Of a DNA stretch of 64,000 bases, positions 7,831-14,513 are shown in pieces. This DNA comes from Afipia sp. GAS231. GTDB lineage: Bacteria > Pseudomonadota > Alphaproteobacteria > Rhizobiales > Xanthobacteraceae. How positions within the stretch are numbered: position 1 is the first letter of the stretch; every line of letters starts with the position of its first letter. The translations under genes were made by a program, and so were the position numbers. Where the stretch lies: NCBI RefSeq assembly GCF_900103365.1, contig NZ_LT629703.1:1550001-1614000 (forward strand). Direction: 5' to 3'. The notes beneath the pieces were generated by a model. The model was given only the letters and a program-made list of their open reading frames with translations, had not been told where the DNA came from and made no database searches.

Positions 7831-8823
7831 TTACTTCGCCGGCTCCATGACCTTCGCCGTCGGCTTGGTCGCGAAGGATGATCCGCGCTCGGCCAGGAAT
7901 TTTTCTGCTTCGAGGGCGGCCATGCAGCCCATGCCGGCCGCCACGACGGCCTGCTTGTAGCGGTCGTCGCTCACGTCACCGGCCGACCAGACATTGTTTA
8001 GCGACGTCGCCGTCGACCACGGTGCGATCTTGATGTAGCCGCCATCGGTCATGTCGAGCTGTCCCCGGAAGAGTGCAGTTGCCGGGTCGTGACCGATCGC
8101 CACGAACGCGCCATCGGCCGTGATCGAGTGTTCGGATCCCGTTGTTCTGTCATGCAGCCGGACGCCAGTCAGGCGTGGCGAGGGCTGATTTTCGCCCAAG
8201 AAAGCCACGACCTCGGCGTTCCAAATCACTTCGATTTTGGGATGTGCGAAGAGGCGATCCTGCAAGATTGGTTCCGCGCGCAGGCAGCCACGCCGATGAA
8301 TGAGCGTGACTTTGGAGGCGTGATTGGTCAGGTAAAGCGCTTCTTCTACAGCAGTGTTGCCGCCGCCAATGACGACGACTTCCTTGCCGCGATAGAAGAA
8401 CCCGTCGCACACTGCGCAGGCCGAGATACCGTAGCCGGAATATTCAGCTTCGCCGGGACTGCCGAGCCATTTTGCCTGAGCCCCGGTGGCTATGATCAGC
8501 GTATCGCCGAGGTACACGTCACCCGAGTCGCCGTGGGCGACGATGGGATGCTGCGAGAGAGTCACCCTGGTGATCGTGTCATAGACGATGCTTGTGCCCA
8601 CGTGCTCGGCCTGCTGCCGCATTTGCTCCATGAGCTCCGGCCCTTGGACGGCCACGCCAAATCCGGGAAAGTTCTCGACGTCGGTCGTTGTCGTGAGCTG
8701 GCCGCCCGGTTGAATCCCCGTGACAAGAACCGGCTTCAGATTTGCCCGGGCCGCGTAGATGGCGGCGGTATAGCCGGCGGGCCCGGCACCGATGATGAGG
8801 ACCTTTGTCGTAACGTCGGCCAT
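7831..8823 (-). CDS. trxB: Thioredoxin reductase
   Basis: 330-aa FAD/NADPH disulfide oxidoreductase. FAD site GAGPAGYTAAIYAARA is near residues 12-27, the redox-active Cys136-Ala-Val-Cys139 is followed by Asp (CAVCDG), the NADPH site GGGNTAVEEAL is at 153-163, and SAGDVSDDRYKQ is near the C-terminus. The ATG at 8823 lies eight bases after GGGAGG; a GTG nine bases upstream would leave no spacing. It is the first gene after two operators (8838-8855, 8879-8894). This specialised copy is probably tied to the thioredoxin-fusion and UGSC genes downstream rather than being the housekeeping enzyme. Confidence 0.92.
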   Translation of the reverse strand: MADVTTKVLIIGAGPAGYTAAIYAARANLKPVLVTGIQPGGQLTTTTDVENFPGFGVAVQGPELMEQMRQQAEHVGTSIVYDTITRVTLSQHPIVAHGDSGDVYLGDTLIIATGAQAKWLGSPGEAEYSGYGISACAVCDGFFYRGKEVVVIGGGNTAVEEALYLTNHASKVTLIHRRGCLRAEPILQDRLFAHPKIEVIWNAEVVAFLGENQPSPRLTGVRLHDRTTGSEHSITADGAFVAIGHDPATALFRGQLDMTDGGYIKIAPWSTATSLNNVWSAGDVSDDRYKQAVVAAGMGCMAALEAEKFLAERGSSFATKPTAKVMEPAK

Positions 8824-8837
8824 AGGCGACACCTCCC

Positions 8838-8855
8838 AAACTGGAATACCAGTTT
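8838..8855. promoter_or_regulatory. GntR-type operator, trxB proximal site
   Basis: AAACTGGAATACCAGTTT differs from the perfect palindrome at one central base. It covers most of the proposed -10 box (TAAACT, 8856-8851) and ends just before the trxB ribosome binding site. Confidence 0.78.
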
Positions 8856-8880
8856 AGGACAAACCTCGGATGTCGGTCAA
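8851..8880 (-). promoter_or_regulatory. Sigma-70-type promoter of trxB
   Basis: On the minus strand, TTGACC (8880-8875), an 18-base spacer and TAAACT (8856-8851). The -35 box overlaps the distal operator and the -10 box the proximal operator, the same layout as at dctA. Confidence 0.55.
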
Positions 8881-8894
8881 CTGGAATTCCAGTT
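8879..8894. promoter_or_regulatory. GntR-type operator, trxB distal site
   Basis: AACTGGAATTCCAGTT is a perfect 16-bp palindrome. Its centre lies 40 bp from the centre of the proximal trxB site, close to the 41 bp seen between the two dctA sites. Confidence 0.78.
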
Positions 8895-8910
8895 TGGAAA
8901 ATTACGACGC

Positions 8911-9597
8911 TTAAGCGGCGCCTCGAGCGCGACGGCTGGCGGCCGTCCCCTGCGCTTCGCTGCCGACAATCGGCACAGCGAGCTGTTGTACGATCTTCAA
9001 ATGAGCGACGAGTTCTGCATTTGCCTCATCGATACGACCGGTAACCGTCAAATCCACGATTCGGCGATGCTGCTCCACCGCCCGGCGCATGCGTTCAAGA
9101 TCCGGGGGCAGTCGATGGCGAATGGCGTCCAGCTTGTGTGAAATAGCCTGATAGGCCTGCGTCAGCAGAGGATTTTCGGCCGCATGGACCAGTGCCTGGT
9201 GAAACTCCGAGTCCATCCGTTCTGCCTGCTCAATGTCCTTTGCTTCCACCGCCAGCGCACCCGTTGCGATTTGCTTGGAAACCGCGATTGCAAGCCGTTC
9301 GGGATGATCGGCCAAAAGGCGAAGGGCGCCCAGCTCCAGAACCGTACGCATCTCGCAAAGCGCCCGCACCGACGCCTCGTCCAGCACCATGACAAAGGTG
9401 CCGCTTTGAGGACGGATCACGACCAGTCCTTCACGCGCGAGACTGGCAAGAGCTTCGCGGACCGGCGTCCTGCTGATGCCCAAGGTTGCCGCCAAAGCAC
9501 GATCCGACAATTTCTCGCCGAATCCGAATTTGCCGCGAATGATACACTCGCGGATCGTTCTCTCCGCCTGAGCGCTGAGATCTACCATATGGTCCAT
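8911..9597 (-). CDS. GntR-family regulator, FCD (FadR-type) subfamily
   Basis: 228 aa. The winged HTH at residues about 8-72 includes IRECIIRGKFGFGEKLSDR, LAATLGISRTPVREALASLA and REGLVVIRPQSGTFV. The all-helical FCD ligand domain follows, with its metal/ligand residues (MRTVLELGALRLL, FHQALVHAAENPLL, EHRRIVD-like QHRRIVD). FCD domains commonly bind carboxylic acids. ATG at 9597 gives the family N-terminus. A related operator lies just upstream (9602-9613), and four more lie before trxB and dctA, so it probably represses this locus and itself. Its inducer may be the acid carried by DctA. Confidence 0.92.
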   Translation of the reverse strand: MDHMVDLSAQAERTIRECIIRGKFGFGEKLSDRALAATLGISRTPVREALASLAREGLVVIRPQSGTFVMVLDEASVRALCEMRTVLELGALRLLADHPERLAIAVSKQIATGALAVEAKDIEQAERMDSEFHQALVHAAENPLLTQAYQAISHKLDAIRHRLPPDLERMRRAVEQHRRIVDLTVTGRIDEANAELVAHLKIVQQLAVPIVGSEAQGTAASRRARGAA

Positions 9598-9601
9598 TAA
9601 G

Positions 9602-9613
9602 CTGGCATACCAG
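9602..9613. promoter_or_regulatory. Candidate autoregulatory operator of the GntR gene
   Basis: CTGGCATACCAG matches the outer arms of the trxB/dctA operator core (CTGG...CCAG) with a divergent centre. It lies within 20 bases of the GntR start codon. Only one copy was seen here. Confidence 0.45.
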
Positions 9614-9755
9614 ATTCCCCTATCCTGAGCAACGAACTCACGTCCGATTGGGGGGTAGCCTATGCACCGTGACCGTGATGCCGAGACGACTATTCCCGCG
9701 GCCGAACGCGACCGGCCGCGGCGCGAGCCCGGGACAAGCAGGCGCATCGTCAGGT

Positions 9756-10615
9756 TCAGAGCCGCACGGGCTTTCGGCTCTGGATACCGTAAGGGGCAGC
9801 CCAACCAAGTCCCTCCAGGGTGGATGCGCGCGGTCGATATTCGCAGCCGACCCAACCTTCAAATTTGAGCTCGTCGATCAGAGCGAACAAATATGGATAG
9901 TTGATCTCGCCGCCATCCGGCTCGTTACGGCCAGGAACGCTTGCGATCTGAAGATGCTTCAATTCCCCGGAACCGCTGGTGCGACCTGCGGCGGCACGCA
10001 GGGTTTCGGCGATACGTCCTTCGGTCATCTGGATGTGATAGATGTCCAAATGCAAATGCAGGTTGGGATGATTGACGGCCTCGATCGCTTCAATCGCTTG
10101 AGCCGTTGAGGTCAGATAGAAGTCTCGCATGCCATACGTCGTGAAAGCTCGCCGTTGGCGACGATTCCCATATGGGGGTTGATCGGCTCGATAACGGCGG
10201 CAATGCCATGTGATCCCAACGTCTCTGCCGCATGTGCCAAATTCGAAAAGTAAGTCTTCTTCATGCGATCGCGATCAGCATTCTCCGGAACGGTTCCTGC
10301 AATCACGTGGACACACGGGCATCGTAGCGCTCCCGCATACTCGACTGCCTGAGAGACCGCGTCGCGAAATTCGGCTTCGCGCCCCGGCAACGCGGCTAAT
10401 CCACGTTCTCCTGCGTCCCAATTTCCCTGTTCGGTGTCGATGAGCGCCATCTCAAGCCCGTTCGCTTCGAGGCGCTTCGCTACGTCAGTTGCCGACCAGC
10501 GATAAGGCACTTGGGCCTCCACGCCTCGAAAGCCGGCATCTGCAGCGGCCGCAAATCGATCGAGAAACGGATACTCGTTGAACAGGTAATGAAGGTTGGC
10601 GGCAAATTTCGGCAT
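9756..10615 (-). pseudogene. hyi: Hydroxypyruvate-isomerase-like TIM-barrel gene, frameshifted
   Basis: The N-terminal part (10615-10112) reads MPKFAANLHYLFNEYPFLDR and continues to VIEPINPHMG, matching the Hyi/xylose-isomerase-like family. It stops after an unmatched tail. The C-terminal part continues in another frame from about 10130 (MRDFYLTSTAQAIEAI, then LDIYHIQMTEGRIAET and a CEYRP...LGWAAPYG end). The break falls between EPIN and DFYLT, where about 50 extra bases seem present. The product would lack the second half of the barrel, including the metal-binding DIYH segment. It is a true pseudogene or a sequencing error. It lies upstream of the GntR gene on the same strand. Confidence 0.78.
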
Positions 10616-10861
10616 TTGGCTACCTTTCGTCGATTTCTACTATACTAGAATTTGGAAAACGCCGCAACTGGTATGGGAACATGTAGAATCCGTCCGGTCG
10701 GAGTGACCGATTGCCCTATGGCTCCGCATCGGTATGCCGCGAGGCTAGGAAATAGTCCTGCCAAGTCCCTCACCCGCGACGTCGCCGGGCAAGTGGACCT
10801 TGATTATTCTCCGCTCATTTCAGGGATCGAGGGCCTTTCCCGGAACAGTCGTCGGGCCGCC

Positions 10862-11464
10862 TCAGCGTGCGCCGTTATCGTCGATCACGATAAAAAACTC
10901 CGCGGTCTCGTTGCCGATGTTGTGGAATTCGTGCTGAACATTGCCGGGATAAAAAAGCGAACTTCCAGCCGGTACCTCGAAGCGCTCATTGCCAACCATC
11001 ACGGCTATTCGACCGCGACTGACGTAGAGATATTCTTCAATGCCCGGCTGGTGCGGTGGGAACGCGACCGACGCGCGCAGTGGAAGAGTATTGACGACGA
11101 AATTCACCATGCGGTCAGGGAATAAGGGCGATAGCGAGCGCCGTTCCAGGCCTGATTCCGGGTCGCGAAAAACGGGCTGTTCAAAGGGCGACAAGAGCGT
11201 CGGCTCGCGGTGGCGGTACCCGCCAACGAGATGGGAAAGGCCTATGTTGAGCGCGCGAGACAGTTTGCCCAACACCATGGCCGTTGGCACGGAAGTGCCA
11301 CGCTCGATCCTCGAAATCATCGCGCGGCTTACATCGCTCAGTTGCGCCAGGGCATCCAGCGTCAGATCCTTCTCAAGCCTCAGGCGACGGAGATTGACCC
11401 CTAGGCCCTCGCCCTGTTCGGTCTTGCGAATCTGCCGACTGAAATGCCGTAACATCGTGGCCAT
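10862..11464 (-). CDS. XRE-family regulator with C-terminal cupin domain
   Basis: 200 aa. The HTH_3 domain is at residues about 20-78 (LRRLRLEKDLTLDALAQLS, then VSRAMISRIERGTSVPT). The cupin_2 domain is at about 110-195, with HQPGIEEYLYVSRGRIAVMV and LFYPGNVQHEFHNIGNE supplying the usual His and Glu ligand positions. Such proteins repress or activate nearby catabolic genes in response to a small ligand bound by the cupin. A 10-bp palindrome (11508-11517) about 45 bp upstream may be its own operator. The target is unknown. Confidence 0.9.
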   Translation of the reverse strand: MATMLRHFSRQIRKTEQGEGLGVNLRRLRLEKDLTLDALAQLSDVSRAMISRIERGTSVPTAMVLGKLSRALNIGLSHLVGGYRHREPTLLSPFEQPVFRDPESGLERRSLSPLFPDRMVNFVVNTLPLRASVAFPPHQPGIEEYLYVSRGRIAVMVGNERFEVPAGSSLFYPGNVQHEFHNIGNETAEFFIVIDDNGAR

Positions 11465-11507
11465 GCCGAACCGAACCGTCTCCCGGGAGTCGTGGCTTCC
11501 AACGCTG

Positions 11508-11517
11508 TCTTATAAGA
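11508..11517. promoter_or_regulatory. Palindrome TCTTATAAGA upstream of the XRE-cupin gene
   Basis: A perfect 10-bp palindrome 44 bp upstream of the XRE-cupin start. HTH_3-cupin regulators often bind short AT-rich palindromes at their own promoters. The link is positional only. Confidence 0.35.
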
Positions 11518-11665
11518 TAGAATCTCTGGCGACGCCACGGCCGTATGGCGCGCTCGAGTGTCAGATCGGGCCCGTCTCAGCAGAGCCTGCATCTGCCCTG
11601 GTGGAATGGCCGCAAAAGGCGTGTGAACGCGACGAGGCGGCTCGGCGCCTGGCGCAGATCGGCAT

Positions 11666-12865
11666 TCAGCCGTGATATGCAAACAGCTCGATCGGGTCGT
11701 TGAAGCCGCGCACCGGATGTTCGCCGACGCGTTCGAGTTCGAAGTCGTCCTTGACGAAGTCGGCGAACGCGCGCGACAGCAATACTGTTCGGCCTAATTG
11801 CTTGGTGAGGGTTTCAAGACGCGAGGCCATGTTGACCGCCGGACCGATGACGGTGAAGTCGAGCCGGGCGCGCGACCCGATATTGCCGTACATGACGTCG
11901 CCAACGTGAATGCCGATGCCGTAATTGAGCGGCGCGCGACCGGTTTCACTGTCCTTTTCGTTCAGCGCCACCATGGCCTGACGTGCTTCGGATACTGCAT
12001 GCAGCAGATTTACGCAGGCCGACGGCTGCCTGAGCGGAAAAATGGCGAGCAGACCGTCGCCGATGAATTTCAATATTTCCCCGCCATGTCGCACGATCGG
12101 CTCCGACATCGCGTCGAAATAGCGGTTCAGGAGATCGATGACGTTGTCGCGCGGCCAGTTGTCGGAGATTTTTGTAAAGTCACGCAGATCGCAGATCATG
12201 ATGGCGGCGCTCACCGTCGTCCCGGTTCCGCGCCGGGTGGCGCCGGCCAGAATGAGCTCGCTGGCATGCGACCCGACATAGGTCTCGAGTAGCGTTCGTG
12301 CCAGCCGATTCTTGACACGGATTTCGCTGACCAGCGCCAGCACCGGCAACATGTTCAGCAGGCAGGCGATGTGCGCGTCATCGAAACCACCGGGACGATT
12401 GGTCGCAAAGGTCACGATATGGCGCTTGCCGAGCGTATGGTACAGCGGCCATGCCACATAGTCAGTCAGGCCCTTTGCCCGCATCTCGTTATAGACGGCG
12501 TGCTGGCGGCCGAGCGAGGGATCGCGTTCGAGATTCTCGCGCACCTCGGTGGCGCCGTCGTGGATTTCGTCGGCGGGGCTGCCGATGTATTCGGCTCGCT
12601 CCCTGACATCGTAGTCGACTCTCGTAAGTTCAGCCTCGCGCATCCCGTCGGTCCACAAGATACGGCCGCCGAGCCATTGCGGATGGTGGATCAGGACGTG
12701 AAGCGTCGCCCGCGTGACCGGAATGCCGCCCCTCTGGAGCCGGATACACATTTCACCGAAAATGTTGTCAAGGAATCGCTCATCGCGCGTGTCGTTCACC
12801 AGCCAGCGCACAACGTCGCTGTCAGAATGCGCGGTAACGAGATCGACGGTTGGAGGCGCGTTCAT
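11666..12865 (-). CDS. Class III adenylate/guanylate cyclase with an N-terminal sensor-like region
   Basis: 399 aa. The C-terminal half (about 215-385) is a class III cyclase domain. The first metal Asp is in AAIMICDLRDFTKISD, the GGEILKFIGDGLLAIF segment gives the substrate Lys and second Asp, and IGIHVGDVMYGNIG, DFTVIGPAVNMASRLE and a C-terminal ERVGEHPVRGF complete it. The N-terminal 200 residues, rich in aromatic and basic residues, have no named domain I can support but recur before such cyclases in rhizobia. ATG at 12865 follows GGGAGC. It produces cAMP, probably in response to a signal sensed by the N-terminus. Confidence 0.88.
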   Translation of the reverse strand: MNAPPTVDLVTAHSDSDVVRWLVNDTRDERFLDNIFGEMCIRLQRGGIPVTRATLHVLIHHPQWLGGRILWTDGMREAELTRVDYDVRERAEYIGSPADEIHDGATEVRENLERDPSLGRQHAVYNEMRAKGLTDYVAWPLYHTLGKRHIVTFATNRPGGFDDAHIACLLNMLPVLALVSEIRVKNRLARTLLETYVGSHASELILAGATRRGTGTTVSAAIMICDLRDFTKISDNWPRDNVIDLLNRYFDAMSEPIVRHGGEILKFIGDGLLAIFPLRQPSACVNLLHAVSEARQAMVALNEKDSETGRAPLNYGIGIHVGDVMYGNIGSRARLDFTVIGPAVNMASRLETLTKQLGRTVLLSRAFADFVKDDFELERVGEHPVRGFNDPIELFAYHG

Positions 12866-13081
12866 ATCTTGCTCCCGAGCAGTGACCTGGATCGATGATG
12901 CAGGATATGTCATGTCCCCGCTCGGCGGTGTCAACGGAGACCGCCGCGATCGCGTGCATTGGGTTGACCTTGGATCGCCGCGCATCCGACGCCGGAGGGC
13001 GTAGCGTTAGCGCAACGTCCTCCCTTTCAACCAATGACTCGCCTCTGGTGATTCGAAGCGCTTTCGACTTGCAACAGCGGT

Positions 13082-13498
13082 TCACACGAGATTCGTCTCT
13101 ACCGCGATGTTACCGTGCGTTGCCCGGGAATACGGGCACACCTTGTGCGTCGCCTCGATCAGGCTCAGCGCCACATCCGTCGCGATACCGGGCAGGCTAA
13201 CGTTCAGGCGGACCGCGACGTCGTAGCCGGCGCCGTTCGGTCCGAGGACGACTTCCGCATCGACCGCGAAGTCAGCCGGCAGCATGACCTTGATCCTGCG
13301 GGCCACGAGCTCCATCGCCGACTGGTAGCAGGCCGACCAGCCTGCGGCGAACAGTTGCTCGGGATTGGTGCCCTCGCCAGAGGTGCCCGGCCTCGACAAC
13401 TTGACGTCCAGTTTGCCGTCATCGCTACGCGACGAGCCAACGCGCCCACCGGTGGTGTGGACCTTGGCGGTGTAGATTACTTTCTCCGGTCGGTTCAC
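13082..13498 (-). CDS. ohr: Organic hydroperoxide resistance protein (Ohr/OsmC family), complete
   Basis: 138 aa, the normal Ohr length. Both redox cysteines are visible: EQLFAAGWSACYQSAM for the peroxidatic Cys and ATHKVCPYSRAT for the resolving Cys. The N-terminus EKVIYTAKVHTTGGRVGSS is typical. It detoxifies organic and lipid hydroperoxides using lipoylated partner proteins. It stands singly between the cyclase and an SDR, and no OhrR-type MarR gene is next to it. This is the second Ohr-family gene in the window. Confidence 0.93.
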   Translation of the reverse strand: MNRPEKVIYTAKVHTTGGRVGSSRSDDGKLDVKLSRPGTSGEGTNPEQLFAAGWSACYQSAMELVARRIKVMLPADFAVDAEVVLGPNGAGYDVAVRLNVSLPGIATDVALSLIEATHKVCPYSRATHGNIAVETNLV

Positions 13499-13568
13499 GA
13501 TGCACTCCCGTTGACGCGATTTGCTGGCCGGAAGCCAGGACGGTGGTGGCTCACGGTCGGGGCGGCTC

Positions 13569-14405
13569 CTACACGTACTCAGTCGATCTCGTGACCGATT
13601 CCCACGTGTCGATCTCCTTCCCTAGCGAATTCAACTTGTCTCGGACCAATTTCAGCGCGTCGCTGCCGAGCAGCAGATGCACCGGCGGATCATTTGCTTC
13701 CACCGCTTTCAGGATTGCACGAGCGGCCTTGGCGGGATCACCTGGCTGCTGGCCACTCTTTTCCGATCGAGCCCGTCGGATGGGGTCAAACAGCACATCG
13801 TAGTCGGCAATACTCCGCGGCGAACGGATCATCGATCGCCCCGCCCAGTCGGTCCGGAAGGCGCCGGGAGCTACTGCCGTTACCTTGATGCCGAAGTCGC
13901 GCACTTCATGCGCCAACACTTCGGATATGCCTTCAAGAGCGAATTTGCTGCCCGCGTAATAGGGAATGCCCGGTAATCCCACATATCCCGCCATCGAAGT
14001 AATGTTGATGATATTCCCACGACGCCTCTCGCGCATGAATGGCAGCACCGCCTTGATCATCGCGACTGCTCCGAAAACGTTGACGTCGAATTGACGCCGC
14101 ATCTCTTCGAGTGGACTCTCCTCAAGGGTCCCTTCATGGCCGTATCCTGCACTGTTGACGAGCACGTCTATCGGGCCAACATCTCTTTCGGCCCGTGCAA
14201 CCACGGGGCCGATGGCCTCGAAATCCGTGACATCCAGTACGATTGCTCGTGCGCGGGTGGGGTTCATCGCGCCGAACTCCTGTCGCGCCGCTTCGCTTCG
14301 CACCGTTCCGATCACGGAATATCCAGACGAGAGTGCTTCCGTCGCCAGAGCCCGTCCGAAGCCGGAACCAGCCCCCGTGATCAGAACATTCCTCTTCCCA
14401 CTCAT
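13569..14405 (-). CDS. Short-chain dehydrogenase/reductase (classical SDR)
   Basis: 278 aa. The Rossmann motif TGAGSGFGRALA is at residues 10-21, NSAGYG at about 88-93, the catalytic Ser lies in NITSMAGYVG and the Tyr-Lys pair in YYAGSKFALEG. The C-terminal substrate cap is longer than in minimal SDRs, as in oxidoreductases of the DltE/retinol type. NADP use is suggested by the basic residue after the second strand (GTVRSEAAR). The substrate is not predictable from sequence. It lies next to ohr and downstream of the PQQ dehydrogenase. Confidence 0.88.
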   Translation of the reverse strand: MSGKRNVLITGAGSGFGRALATEALSSGYSVIGTVRSEAARQEFGAMNPTRARAIVLDVTDFEAIGPVVARAERDVGPIDVLVNSAGYGHEGTLEESPLEEMRRQFDVNVFGAVAMIKAVLPFMRERRRGNIINITSMAGYVGLPGIPYYAGSKFALEGISEVLAHEVRDFGIKVTAVAPGAFRTDWAGRSMIRSPRSIADYDVLFDPIRRARSEKSGQQPGDPAKAARAILKAVEANDPPVHLLLGSDALKLVRDKLNSLGKEIDTWESVTRSTEYV

Positions 14406-14513
14406 CGCGATATATCTTCTCCGGCGGCGTAGCTGTACTCGATGATCTCGTAAGCCTCTGCCATCGCGTTAGGCTCCGGGATACGGAGGCGCAGCGGTGG
14501 ACACGAGACGGCG

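Noticed and set aside
10641..10656. CTAGAATTTGGA as a further GntR operator before the hyi-like gene
   Set aside because: It matches only one half of the palindrome; the second arm is absent.
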